A stretch of 64,000 nucleotides of DNA from Welwitschia mirabilis. Taxonomy: Eukaryota > Gnetophyta > Gnetopsida > Welwitschiales. Positions 12,481 through 24,326 of the stretch are shown here, one piece after another. Position 1 is the stretch's first letter. Each line of letters opens with the position of its first letter. The translations under genes and the position numbers were made by a program. Location of the stretch: NCBI GenBank assembly GCA_051453625.1, contig JBOZIK010000001.1, forward strand, positions 2,494,622 to 2,558,621, in the 5' to 3' direction. Under the pieces are notes generated by a model, which saw only the letters and a program-made list of their open reading frames with translations, was not told where the DNA came from and did no database searches.

Positions 12481-13290
12481 GAAATTGGAGATAAAACATT
12501 AAGAAAGCCTTATTACTTTTGGAAGTAAGTATCAACATTTTACTCCATTATATTTATAAGTACCTTAGCTTAAATGATCTAAAATTCATGAAAATCCAAT
12601 TGCAATTAGTAGACAATTCTATGAAGTCCTTCTTAGGAATAGTTGAGGACATAATAGTTTAAGTTAATAACTACTATTTCCCAGTCAATTTCATGGTTTT
12701 ACAGATGGATGTAACAAAAGGTAATTCACTGTTAATCATTTTTGAAAGACCTTTTCTTGCAACTTTAAATCCCTTAATTAATTACAATAATGGTTAAATA
12801 AAAATATTATTTAATAACATAATCTTAAACTTAAAGATTTTTAATGTAATAAAATTACCAAGTGATCCTGAAGAGGCTAATTGTCTTAATGAAGCTAGTG
12901 AGTTTGAATGTTCTCCTTCTAAGCCAAATATTTCCCATTCTTTACTAACGTTTGATTATCACTTCTCCAACTCTAAATCCAATAGTCATACTTCTTTTAA
13001 GTCTTCTATAATAAGACATCCTAAAACCAAGTTTTTACCTAAGGATGGTTTTCTCATAAACATCTTATTACATCATCATCACTCATTCCATCACCCTTTC
13101 AAATCTTGGCATTTATCAAAGTCATTTTCAAATCACTCTATCAAATACATAAATTATTGTCCAAGCCATCAACCCATGAGTTTCTAAGACTTACTGATCT
13201 ATATTAAAGGCCCTTAAACTAAATCAATAATAAATTATCTTTTTATCACCTAAGAAATGGTTAAGGTCGAGTTTACTTATGCATTTTTAA
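12481..13290 (+). pseudogene. Ty3 (Athila/Tat-like) aspartic protease relic
   Basis: From 12504 one frame reads KALLLLEVSIN, then LSLNDLKFMKIQLQLVDNSM, GIVEDIIV, FPVNFMVLQMD and FERPFLATLNPLI (to about 12785). This is the retropepsin pattern of Athila/Tat elements: DLGAS active site, L-x-LADRS, GIVEDV-V, FPVDF-VLDM and GRPFLAT. The active-site DLGAS is changed to LLEVS, so the catalytic Asp and the Gly are both lost. A one-base shift precedes it (the IEIGDKTLR segment at 12478-12504 is in another frame). The frame stays mostly open for about 800 bases after the domain, without known motifs. Confidence 0.8.
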
Positions 13291-14468
13291 GAAAGTGTAC
13301 ACTTATTTTGAGTACATTAATTAAGAATACATTTACTTAGGATCTCTGATTTTAGTAAAACCTAGTTAAAAATGTAGAATTTGCCTTTGCATGAATTCCT
13401 TAAGTATAAAAATTTTAATGGAGAAAAGATTTGTTTTAACTAGGCTAATGAGTCATGACCCCTTAAAGTGCATAAAAATGACTATGGAAAGATGAAGAAA
13501 AGAAAATAATATATCTCTTATACAAAAAAAGAGCATAATATTAATCACTTAGCTAGGTTTAATTAATTGCATCAGGGCTATGTATGCCTACTAGTAATGT
13601 ATCTCTAGTGATCTAATTATGACATGTTAAACTATATCAAGACTATAAATGCTCACAAGCATTAATTTCTAAAAATGCAACACGCTTAACTCTATTGGTA
13701 GAAAAATGTTGTAACATTGGATGCTTAATGTAATTCAAAAAGATAGTACGTATGCAAAGGTAAAAATGGAAAATAAAGGAATGAGAAAAGTAGAAATAGA
13801 AGGTTTTATGTGAACTACTATCTCTTAACTTTCATACTTATGATTTTCATTGATTTCTTGAATTCATATAAGTTACTTGGTTACAACTTCATTTTGTTGA
13901 TATCATGATACATTAAAAATATAAGAATATAATAAAGGGATAATAACTTATGATAGTTCTTTCATTTGTTCATTGATTTATGGTTTTGTCCATTTGATCC
14001 ATTTATCATCTCCATTTTACTCCATTTCACTTCATTTCATTACCTTTTTCATGATAAATAACTCCTAAGGCATAAATCATTTTTATTAATGGACCTTGAA
14101 CTTAGCATTATTTTGTTATAGTTAGTTTTTTCTTTCCCTTGGCTTTTAGTTACTTTCTCTTCACTTATTACATGTTTTTAAAATAAACTAACTCTTTGTA
14201 AGTATTTCTAAGACTATGTTTTTAAAATAATTTTAAATGCTTTTCATCAAATAACTTTGAGAACAAAGTTGAATTTTGGTTAGAGAATATAGCATTTAGC
14301 TTTAATGAAAATTTTTTCAATTTTAATGCCTTAACTGTAGAAAAGTGGTCATAAACTTTTTCAAGTTATATCCACTTGATTTCGTTTAACATGGATAATT
14401 TTTTCATGTTTAAACATTCCCTTATCAACTTCTTGCTTAGGCACTAGCAAAAGAATAAATAGAGGGTG
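13291..14468. other. 3' internal part of the Ty3-like element without visible coding motifs
   Basis: Here RT, RNase H and integrase would be expected, or a spacer in a derivative lacking pol. I see only AT-rich sequence with stops in all frames and then the polypurine tract (agagggtg, 14461-14468) next to the 3' LTR. Confidence 0.5.
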
Positions 14469-15666
14469 TGTTAACATGTAAGAACTAATATTTATGTTAA
14501 GTGTTTTAGACCAATTTATTGTAAACAAGGATATTAATTTAATTTTTAATCACAAAATATTTTTTCTATTTTTTTTAAAAATAAAATTTAGTATTATGTT
14601 TTTATCATGATAATTATAGATCTCTAGCCACATTTTAAAGAACATGATAGAAGATTAATATAATTCTGCATAAAACAACGACGACAATAGAGACATGAGG
14701 TGGTGACATGTAGTAGTAGCATTGGAAAATGTGTGGTAAAGGCATGTAGAGATGGCATTAAAGGTATGTGGTGATACAACAATTGGTAGAGGGATCTGAC
14801 TCCAGAGGACATGTGTTGAACTCATCATGATGAAGATTCAACCTAATGCTATTTGAAGAACCTTATTAAATACTATAAAATAACCTCCACCACATGCTAA
14901 ATGATGAATATTCCATTTAATTCTAGGAGATAGAATATTATCTACCTAACACTATAAGATAATCTTTATCAAATGCTACAAAATAGGATCTTATTTACTT
15001 AATACTAAATGATAAAGATTCTACTTAATGCTATAAGCTAAGAGGTTGTAACCATTCCCCACCTTTAGCTCTACCTATAAAAGGGCCTTGAACCATTTAT
15101 TATATTCATCTTTGGCTTAGAGAATTGTAAAACCTTGGATCATTGACTTGTAATGGCTTTCTAAGTAACTCTTTAAGGGAGTAAGCTAGTCTTTTAGGAT
15201 TGCTTAGAAGTTTATTTTAGTTGAATTAGTTTCTTTTAATCACTTAGTTTAAGTCTTTTAATTTTATAGATCTTAAGTACTTAAAATCCTTACTTTCTAT
15301 TATTATTTTAAGACTATATTAATTGAATTCATCATTTCTCATATGGTGAATGATATTATGCCCCATGACTTACACCAAAAGTATTTGATGGTTTTAAACA
15401 TGTTGCAAGACGGATATTGGACAATATTGGAGTGAAGACTAGCTTAAGGATAAATTCGTGATACTTTGAAGCTACTTTTCTTCCCTCCTTTATTAAGATG
15501 AAGTTCAAATCAATCTTAAACATCATCTCTCTATATTTATTTTCTAAAATTTATAACTTTTATTAAGCTTAACTTAGGTTAATTGTAAATCTAAACCCAT
15601 CTTCTCCTTGAGGAAGAATGATAGCTAAGTGTAAACTTAGCTTTAAATCCAGTCCATTATACTACA
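14469..15666 (+). repeat. 3' LTR of the Ty3-like element
   Basis: This is the direct-repeat partner of 3338-4659 and starts TGTTAACATG. It keeps a good TATA box (TATAAAA at 15076-15082 within 'ctacctataaaagggcc'). It ends near 'tactaca' at 15666. Confidence 0.7.
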
Positions 15667-17732
15667 CCAAATAACCCCCTTGGGTATTTCATTTCTTCAT
15701 CTCTTAATTCAAGGATTTTCTTGTGATGATTGGAGCCTCACTTAAAAAGGTTCATCTAGCTTATGAGAATCATTTTCTTAGTCTCACTCTATATCATTAG
15801 CATTAAGGTACTATTTTTCATAAAGGATGTAAGCATATTTGTTATTTAATTGATAATAAAGTATGAATTTTTCTTTTTTTTATTTCTACTTTAGTTTCCA
15901 TGGTGTATTTATTCAACGATTTTAAAACATTGAAAGTGATATGTTATGATTTTAGAGGGCCAACTTAGGTGATGATAAGTTGGTAAAATTGATTAATTAA
16001 TTGCATTAGGATTACACTTCATTATTGTGTTTATTTCATTTGCATCTTTGCATAAACAGTTATGTTATTAATTTTCATTTTGCATTTCTAAATTGAAAAG
16101 GCCAAAAATATATTCATCCTCTTTCTCTCTTGCTATCTCTCTCTTCTTCATGAATCAAATTTTCCAACTCATTTTGTTCTAGGTGTATGATATTTAAATT
16201 AACTCATCCTATATTATATTTCATGTATGAGGGGTGTTATGTATTAAATATTTTAGGCTTATAATTAAATAAAGAAGTTAAATTGAATCACACATTACAC
16301 ACTTTAATAAAAGATAAAGAACATGTTTTTCTTTATTACTCTCAAACTTCTTCATTAAGAAAAAAATAATACATAATTGTAAAGAATTTATGTGCTTATT
16401 TTCAACTGCCTCCACATTGTCTTGGTGATTATTTTGAGATTGTATTTAAATTATGTTAAATTTTAGCCTTTTCCATTCCATAGATCTTAAGAGTCTATAT
16501 GGATGTAATAAAATTTTCCATTTTGATTTTCATATTTGCAATTTCATAGATTACAACATTGTAGTTTTACATATTTATAGTTTCATAGATCTGATTAGTT
16601 TTTCATTTGCTACCTTTTCTAAATGTCTAGTAAAAAATGATAAAGAATATTATCTAGTAATAAATAACATAACAATTAACAAATTGACATTATTATGATA
16701 AAATGAAAACATATATATCAAGCATAAAACTAATTGTTATTTCAAAAATTGAATGGAAGATGATTGTAACAAAAATCAAACATCTTAAACTTACGGTAAA
16801 GGATTTCATTACATAAATGAAATATTTAGTAAATCATAAAGGATATTAAGATCTTTTATTTTTAATGAGATTAAAAAAATTTAAACTCTAATGCTTCTAT
16901 TTTTATAGAGTGTAAATAATTCTTAAGCATTCATCTCTTAATCACTAACCTAATACATTTTTCATGTATTCAACATTTAAAAGTAGATGAAGCTTTAAAT
17001 GAATATGTTCATTGATCTCTCCATCTTGTTATTATAAGGGATTTTCATCCTTTGTAGTAGTAATAAAGATTTTTTTAATATAGAATAGCACAAAAAATAA
17101 AGTAAGATTTTCAATGTAAAAATCAAGAAAGATGTGATGCTTTTACCAATATCTCAAAACTTTTATTAGTTACTTCTCAAAACATATTTAAGTGATAGAA
17201 TATGAACATAAAATAATGTGCTTTAGTGATGACTGAAAATAAGTAATTATGTCCTTTATGTGTTAAAATAATTTAGAAAAAAAAATCAAATTTTATAATA
17301 ATTTCCTCTATTACAGAAGTAGACATATATTAGATAATGATAATTAGGATGATTACACCTACTTTAAAAAGAGCTATGAAATTATAGAAAGTTTATTTGA
17401 AATAGTGAAAATATAGAATATAATTTTTCTTCTTTAAATATAAATTTTTTTAATTAAACCTATTTATAAATAATGATGGAATAGAACTTCTTTTAAATCT
17501 TAATAATAAGTTATCCCTTTCATCTACAGAAACATGTAAATAAATCAAAAGGATACCTTTAGAGAAGGTAGAAAATATAGAAGGCCTATATGAAGAAATG
17601 TTAAAGTTAGGTATAAATCTTAATTAAAAATAAATTTAGAAAAAACCTTGATCATGCATTAGAGTTTAGATTAGATAGAGAATGGTTTATTAATAGGGTT
17701 ATTACTATTAAAAACCTGATTTTGTAGAAGTT
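15667..17732. other. AT-rich region, possibly internal sequence of a minus-strand LTR element
   Basis: No gene is recognisable. The right end carries the complement of a tRNA-Met primer-binding site next to an LTR start (17733-17744). Part of this region could therefore be the 5' internal part of a minus-strand element, but no gag motif is visible. A purine stretch 'gaggggtg' at about 16228 resembles a polypurine tract without clear context. Confidence 0.4.
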
Positions 17733-17995
17733 CTCTGATACCATGTTGGAAGTTTGAGTGCACAGAAGCACTCTAAATATCATGTTGGAAATTTAAATGC
17801 ATGGAAGTAAAATAAATCATAAAAATTCTTTTTGATTATATTAGTAGTTAGTGTACCAGCGATTTATGTGAAAACAATTTAAGAAAATTACTAAAGTTTT
17901 AGCTTGATATGTAGTAGTAGAAAAAAAGAAGTAAAAAGTGGAAATCAAACCTTATGTTATATATAAAATGTTTAGTAATGGTTAATTAAATAAAC
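17733..17995 (-). repeat. left half of a minus-strand copia-type LTR, with primer-binding site
   Basis: The sequence ctctgatacca (17733-17743) is the complement of TGGTATCAGAG, and it abuts tgttggaagttt (17744 onward), giving LTR end plus primer-binding site on the minus strand. Bases 17744-17995 align with 35645 to about 35897. The alignment stops at about 17995, and the remaining part of this LTR type is found at 32421-32681. The word 'catgttggaaattta' repeats inside it. Confidence 0.7.
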
Positions 17996-18819
17996 AAGAA
18001 TGGGATGAGTGGGCTAAGAGGGGAGTGAATGTAAAGCACAAGAGGAGCTAGGGTTCTGAAGACTTTGGATCAGCAGGGATGATTTCAGTTCTAGGAAGTT
18101 GTGATATGCAGGGAGCAATATCAACCACTAGATAGACTCACTTCAGTAAGTTGTGGAATTTTACTATTACTTCTACATTAATTTGATTTAGGATTTAAAA
18201 AGGGGATTATTCCCAAAGATGAATAAGACCTAGTTCTTCAAGGAAGAAAACCCCTAGTTTTAAATATTGATAAAGGTGCATGCTCGGAGATAGAGAAGAA
18301 AATTCAATATAGTTTAATTGGCATTTCATCTGGTTCAACACCTACACTTGATCAATAAAAGAATGAATAGCTACAAAATGGATGAGGGTTAGTAAATTTA
18401 ATGTCATACTATGTCGAAAGGTTTAGTGCTTTTTCAATTAGACAATGAATAAGATCGGGATGAGGTTATTATAAGAGGATCCTATTTTTTTTTTTAGTGA
18501 GGGGGCGTGCCCTAGTCAAATGGATGTTGGAAATGGAATTGAACCCAAACCTATTTAGAAAACTGCAAATAGGAAAATAGCATCTTAGTTGGTGAGCTTA
18601 TAATATTGGATAGAATAACCATTAAGCAAATAAAGTTGTTCCTTGCTAGATTTTACATTTAAATGAGTTAGAATATATAAAGAAGATACAATATATAAAG
18701 TTCAAATATAAATGGGGCACATATGACCTTTAAGTTACCTACGAGAACCTATCAGTTTGATATAAAATTTTTGAAAATCTAAGAATATCTTAAAGAGATG
18801 TATTACTATAGAGAAGAGA

Positions 18820-18945
18820 TGTTTCGAATATGGGAGAATGGGCCATGTAATGGAAGAATGCAGAAAAAGACTTATTGATATTAAAGAAAAACAAAAAGAA
18901 ACTTGTTCCTTGTGTGGAAAATTTAGTCATAATTAGAGCAACTAT
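18820..18945 (+). pseudogene. LINE ORF1 tail with two zinc knuckles
   Basis: The translation reads KRCFEYGRMGHVMEEC and, about 20 residues later, CSLCGKFSHN. These are CCHC knuckles (C-x2-C-x4-H-x4-C) of the nucleic-acid-binding ORF1 protein. The first has Cys changed to Tyr at its second position, and the second is cut by a stop after the His. Such paired knuckles occur at the end of plant L1 ORF1. Confidence 0.75.
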
Positions 18946-19329
18946 CAACATAAATAAAAGAAGGAAAAAATGATGAAGAAAAATAGTATCTTCCCCAAGG
19001 AATACAAGGACCACAAGGAAACTAAGAAATAGGAGAGAAAGTACAATTCCTTCCAACCTCTAATGGAGGAAAAGAACACTTAATAACCTTAAAATTTACT
19101 AAAAATAAAAGAGTCAAATGATGTAGAAGTTTAGATAAGAGGAAGATCTAGTAATAAAATCCTATAAGAAAGGGAAACTATAGAGAATGTAACTAATAGT
19201 TCCCAAGCTACAATTGAAGATACTCTAAAGAAAGGTTAAGTTCCTAAGAAGAAATAAAAATAAACCTAATGGATTGTCTCTCTTAGAATTGTATGAAGAC
19301 CCTAAAAAATCTTATCAGTTAATTTAATA

Positions 19330-19930
19330 TTAAATTAATTTACTTACAAGAAACAAAAATCCAGGATGATATGAAACTAGGGTATGAGTGAAACATCTTT
19401 ACCTCTACAGCTCAAGGAAACTTAGAAGGCCTCAGGATTCTTAGGAATAAGGAGGCTGAATTAGTTAACAGTAGTAAGAATAACTTAACTATTTTTATTA
19501 NNNNNNNNNNNNNNNNNNNNNNNNNNNNNNNNNNNNNNNNNNNNNNNNNNNNNNNNNNNNNNNNNNNNNNNNNNNNNNNNNNNNNNNNNNTCAAAGTAAA
19601 TCATCATGGAGGACTTTAGTCAATGCCTACACCATTGGAAAAAAATAGGAGGTAAAAACTAGAATTCTAAAGAAGCTTCAATTCTCAAAGATTTCATGGT
19701 TTAGAATGCTCTTTCAGATATCCCTCTTATAGGATGTAAATATACCTAGTTTAACATAAGAATAGGAAGCAATCTGATAATGTTCAGAATTGATAGAATT
19801 TTCATTGAAAAGGACCTAACAAAGCTTCTAACCAAAGCTTATGGATTGAATAGAATAGCCTCAGATCACTATCCAATCAAATACAAAATGAAGGCAATAA
19901 TGTCCTAGAGGACTCCATTTCATATGGAAT
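19330..19930 (+). pseudogene. LINE endonuclease relic
   Basis: LQETK at 19344-19358 matches the N-terminal L-Q-E-T-K motif with the catalytic Glu of LINE endonucleases. After a 90-N gap (19501-19590) the frame reads PLIGCKYT, FRIDRIFIEKDL and ASDHYPI (the last at 19861-19878). These are the T-W-x-N, R-I-D-R and SDH-P-I motifs, and the catalytic His is kept. The enzyme nicks target DNA to start target-primed reverse transcription. Stops and the gap make this copy inactive. Confidence 0.85.
19501..19590. other. assembly gap (90 N) inside the LINE endonuclease
   Basis: The N run separates the LQETK part from the rest of the endonuclease domain. Confidence 0.95.
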
Positions 19931-20579
19931 ATTATTGAATTACAAGGATAGAAACTAGAACTCTAATAGAAAAAATTCGAAGCCAATACAATGGTACTCA
20001 TCATCTAACCTTTCTCTATAGAGGCCTAAACATCTTAAAAGCTCATATAAATGATTAGAGGAGAAAAAATAAAGAAAAATTTAAATATAAAAAAGACCTA
20101 AAGGAAGAGATCTAGAGAATCCAAACTGAGTAAAAAAAGGAAGAAGATCAAGGATTAAGTGGCTTAAGGAGGGGGACAAACACACCAGGTTTTTCTTTTA
20201 CTAGCTTGACCAACACAAAGATGATAATAGAATCAAGAGGTTAATCATCAAAGACCATGTTGTTTAAATTAAATAAGAAATAGGTAATGAAATGCAGGCT
20301 CATCTCTATAGAATATGAGAATGAGATGATATTACCCTTAACCTTATTCAAGAAAATAAGAGAATCTCCAATGAAAATAACTCCCACCTTACTAAACCTC
20401 TAGATAGAGAAAAAACTTAGTCAATAGTAAGGTTAATAAATTTTAATAGAGCTCTAGAAGTAGATAGTTGGTTAGTCAAACTTTTCAAGTATTACTTCTC
20501 TATTTTTGGGGACAACCTTTAAGATGTTATGTAGAGTATCCTTTACAACAAATGCATTCCCAAGGAAATAAATAGAACC

Positions 20580-22640
20580 AAGGTTATTTTTATTTCTAAA
20601 AAAGGAAACGTCAATAAACTAGAGGACTTTATACTTTTTGGTAGATCATATTACGCTCTTACTCTCTAAGATGATCTCTAAGAACCAAGTAGGCTTCATC
20701 TGATCTAGATATATTTAGAACCAAATTCTTTTAACTTATAAAATTATACATTTAATTAAAAAATACAAATTTCCTCTTCTTATTGCTAAATTAGATATAT
20801 TAAAAGCTTATGATTTAGTGAGTTAATAAGCTTTAAGATGTATTCTCAGGAAAATTGAATTTCACCAAGGCATTATCAATCTTTCATTAGACATGCAAGC
20901 TTCAACTAAATTTAGTGTGAAGATTAATAACCATAAATCTAAGTTTTTCTTAGTTTGCTGAGGATCAAGATAAGAGAACCCCTTATTCTCTTATCTTTTT
21001 CTATTTGTTATAGACCTTATATAGAGTTTTTTAAAAAGAAATAAGATATTTGGTATTAAGATAGGAGGTCAAACTTTCATTAATAACCATTATGAAGATG
21101 ATATAATCATCATGACCAAAGCCTTATGTCAGTAAGCAAGAGTCATTAAGAATTTCATGAACCTTTTTGTAGAAGCTACAGGTCTTCATATCAACTAAAG
21201 TAAAACTAGAATTTATACCTTAGGTATAAATAGTATTAGATGGGATGAAAACGTCAGAATATTGAATACTAAAATTAGTGNNNNNNNNNNNNNNNNNNNN
21301 NNNNNNNNNNNNNNNNNNNNNNNNNNNNNNNNNNNNNNNNNNNNNNNNNNNNNNNNNNNNNNNNNNNNNNNNNNNNNNNNNNNNNNNNNNNNNNNNNNNN
21401 NNNNNNNNNNNNNNNNNNNNNNNNNNNNNNNNNNNNNNNNNNNNNNNNNNNNNNNNNNNNNNNNNNNNNNNNNNNNNNNNNNNNNNNNNNNNNNNNNNNN
21501 NNNNNNNNNNNNNNNNNNNNNNNNNNNNNNNNNNNNNNNNNNNNNNNNNNNNNNNNNNNNNNNNNNNNNNNNNNNNNNNNNNNNNNNNNNNNNNNNNNNN
21601 NNNNNNNNNNNNNNNNNNNNNNNNNNNNNNNNNNNNNNNNNNNNNNNNNNNNNNNNNNNNNNNNNNNNNNNNNNNNNNNNNNNNNNNNNNNNNNNNNNNN
21701 NNNNNNNNNNNNNNNNNNNNNNNNNNNNNNNNNNNNNNNNNNNNNNNNNNNNNNNNNNNNNNNNNNNNNNNNNNNNNNNNNNNNNNNNNNNNNNNNNNNN
21801 NNNNNNNNNNNNNNNNNNNNNNNNNNNNNNNNNNNNNNNNNNNNNNNNNNNNNNNNNNNNNNNNNNNNNNNNNNNNNNNNNNNNNNNNNNNNNNNNNNNN
21901 NNNNNNNNNNNNNNNNNNNNNNNNNNNNNNNNNNNNNNNNNNNNNNNNNNNNNNNNNNNNNNNNNNNNNNNNNNNNNNNNNNNNNNNNNNNNNNNNNNNN
22001 NNNNNNNNNNNNNNNNNNNNNNNCTAAATTAAAGATTATCTTAGAAAATTCATGCGTAATCTCTTATTTTAGATACATAGATTTTGTTATCACCCCCTTC
22101 CATCCCTTTATCTCCCTCTCTCCCTAGTGAACATCATTCAAAAAATCAAGAGAATTCTGAAGGAATTAATTTTATCAGAAGGCAAAGATTAAAATCATAC
22201 TAACCTATGCAAATGGAATATAATAGCCCACCCTAAGGAGTTTGGAGGCTAGGGTATCTAGAAGCTAAAGAACTATCTCCTCATAGGAGTTCATAGGATC
22301 TTTAAGAGTCTTTATAAGGGAGGGCGACTATGGAGTGATTTAATCAATTATAATTATTCTAGTTAAAGCATCATTGATGAATAATCTTATCTGAGAAAAC
22401 ACATCAATAGAGCTAGAAGAAATCAAATAAAATTAAACATATGCATTAAAGATATACCCAAGTAAATCCTTCTTAAAAAATATGGGAAAGATCGCATATT
22501 TAAGAAATTATAAAAGGTCTAAATTCCAAATAAAATCAAGTTATTCTACTAGTTGAAGAATATAACAGAATCATCACAAGAAACTAGTTGCACGCAAGGG
22601 GCTTTCAAGTTAAAAATTCTTATCCAATCTTCTAGTCTTA
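20580..22640 (+). pseudogene. LINE reverse transcriptase relic with C-terminal region
   Basis: Recognisable pieces are ISKKGNVNKLEDF, ISKNQVGFI, LLIAKLDILKAYD (palm motif with catalytic Asp), the ENPLFSYLFLFVIDLI segment (usual GDPLSPYLF) and YEDDIIIM at 21091-21114, where the active site YADD has Ala changed to Glu but keeps both Asp. After the 743-N gap (21281-22023) the segment HPKEFGG and then IPNKIKLFYWLKN correspond to the linker and zf-RVT-like region of plant L1 Pol. Many in-frame stops are present. Confidence 0.85.
21281..22023. other. assembly gap (743 N) inside the LINE RT
   Basis: The N run hides the region between the RT palm and the C-terminal part. The open frames reported across it contain no information. 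Confidence 0.95.
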
Positions 22641-22755
22641 TCTCTAATTTCCTCTTTCATCAATGAAAATGGATTAAGTAGTTAATGATAATTAGGATGA
22701 GTTACTATAATTGATTTAATTTTCAATAGTACCCTCCTAATTCCCTTTCCCAATA

Positions 22756-22760
22756 AATAT
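22756..22760. repeat. left target-site duplication AATAT
   Basis: The bases aatat directly left of the Sirevirus-like 5' LTR are repeated at 30751-30755, directly after the 3' LTR. Confidence 0.75.
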
Positions 22761-24261
22761 TTTTAGATTCTGTTTCACCAATTGATGTCAAACTAATGTT
22801 TTTTGTATAACAAATTTTATGTATCTTATGCAGAAGATGTTAATTACTTTTAGGTCAAAAGATAAAACTAAAACCATCAATTTCTGAGCACTAAAAACCT
22901 ACTAGTTCTTTTATTCTCTCAAGGGGTCTACTAGATTTTTAAGGGGTCAACTGCATCTAAAGCAGACAGATAATGAATTACACCTAGAGGAGTCAACTGA
23001 ATTCCTTATAGCGTCGACTAGACCTATAACCTCAAGAACCAGTGTCCCTGAACCAAATAGAAAGGGGTCGACTAGACTTTTATAGGGTCCAGCAGATTTT
23101 AGAACCTAATAAACAGTATCCCTAGATAAATGGTAAGGAGTCTATTGGACTTATGATGGAGTTAACTAGATCTATAAACTAAGGAACAGTACTCTTAAAC
23201 TGATTATCAAGGAGTCGGCCAGACCTATGAGGGAATCGACTAGATCTGAGCATTGTGTAGCCAACACACCTGAGTCAATCATCATGGGGTTGATGAGACC
23301 CAAATGGAGTCAACCAAACAGGAAGCCATAAGAAATTGGATTGACTGAATTTCTCACTCAGATAACTTGTGTAAGTCATGGCATCATATGGGGTCGACCA
23401 GACTTTTTAGGAATTGACCAGATAGAATGGAAGAAAAATTTTCTAATTGTTATGTATCTATTATGTAGTCATCAGGTAGCTATTTTCTAACCATGTACAG
23501 TTATTGGAAGTGCATTTCAAATGTAATAAACCCTAAAAGCCTTCCAATATAAATAGCAAAGACGTAGATGATAAAATAGTCTTTTGGAATTATTTTCAAT
23601 TAGGTGAATCTATTGGATATGAAGGATCAAGCATTATAATCTTGTAACTTTTACTATTGTATCTTGGCATCTATATTTTTGATTAAAGAAGATCTATTAA
23701 CTATATCATCCTACATTCAAGGTTAGGTCCTGTGCTTCATTCATTTTACATGTATAAAAGAAGAGATCCATCAAATCTACTAAATCAAGAAAAAGTGATA
23801 TTTGTGCTCTATTGGTATTATTACATTACTACTTTGCTTTATGAAAGGTTGAGATAAAGCTTTGAAAAGTACATTCAAAGGTTGAAACTAAGCCTTAAAA
23901 AGTCCATTTAGACATTGAGAGTAAGACTAGAAAAGTCTATTTGTAAAGGTTATAAGTAAACCTCGAATACCTAGTGGAGTAACAAAGATCTGATATCTAG
24001 CTTAGAGATAAGCTGATCGTTGAGAGTGAAGTAGGAGGTTTTCTAAACCATTATAAATCTAGTGTGAATCTATTTGATATTTTTTGTGCTTTCAGTCATT
24101 ATTCGTTTACTCCTATTATTTTCCTATTTCATACACATTTTGAATTAGTTAATTTTTGTATGCAAGATTTATTTAAGATTAGGTTCATTTAGATTATTGT
24201 ATTGCATCTTTTTAAAAGAACCTATTCACTCCAAACCCCTCTAGGATTCTCAATCCTATCA
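22761..24261 (+). repeat. 5' LTR of the Sirevirus-like element
   Basis: About 1.5 kb. The first half holds many copies of a 'ggggtcgactagacc'-type word. A 33-bp minisatellite with three units lies at 23847-23947. It ends with aatcctatca at 24261, two bases before the primer-binding site. Confidence 0.8.
23847..23947 (+). repeat. 33-bp minisatellite in the 5' LTR (three units)
   Basis: Units of the type 'ggttgaaactaagccttaaa' plus 'aagtccattcaaa' start at 23847, 23880 and 23913. The 3' LTR has four units at the equivalent place (30298-30431). Confidence 0.85.
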
Positions 24262-24263
24262 TT

Positions 24264-24275
24264 TGATATCAGAGC
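24264..24275 (+). other. primer-binding site (tRNA-Met type)
   Basis: The sequence tgatatcagagc differs by one G-to-A change from TGGTATCAGAGC, the complement of the initiator tRNA-Met 3' end used by most plant copia elements. It follows the LTR end by two bases. Confidence 0.85.
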
Positions 24276-24326
24276 TAGGTTAAGTCTTCTTTAGATTTTA
24301 ATCAATTTTAACCTTAGAACTCTAAA

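Larger units (their letters stand above)
3338..15666 (+). mobile_element. Ty3-type (Athila/Tat-like) LTR retrotransposon relic carrying a nested copia element
   Basis: Two diverged direct repeats of about 1.2-1.3 kb (3338-4659 and 14469-15666) both begin 'tgttaacatgtaa' and share sequence to their ends near 'tactaca'. The 3' copy is preceded by a polypurine stretch 'agagggtg'. A plus-strand aspartic-protease relic typical of Athila/Tat elements lies between them at about 12504-12800. No reverse transcriptase, RNase H or integrase motif was found in the remaining internal part (9741-14468), so this was a non-autonomous or heavily deleted copy. A minus-strand copia element (4696-9735) sits directly behind the 5' LTR. 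I found no convincing target-site duplication (flanks 'accac' and 'ccaaa') and no clear primer-binding site. Confidence 0.7.
18780..22640 (+). mobile_element. L1-like LINE retrotransposon relic
   Basis: In order on the plus strand I see a CCHC zinc-knuckle pair, an apurinic-type endonuclease and a reverse transcriptase, then (after a 743-N gap) the C-terminal region. This order and the motif types are those of plant L1 LINEs. All frames carry many stops. The 5' end is uncertain and could reach back to about 17996, where the LTR homology breaks off. The 3' end near 22640 is also uncertain, because the Sirevirus-like element starts at 22761. Confidence 0.8.

Noticed and set aside
21262-22032. 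Long open frames across the 743-N gap
   Set aside because: They consist almost wholly of undetermined bases, so openness has no meaning.
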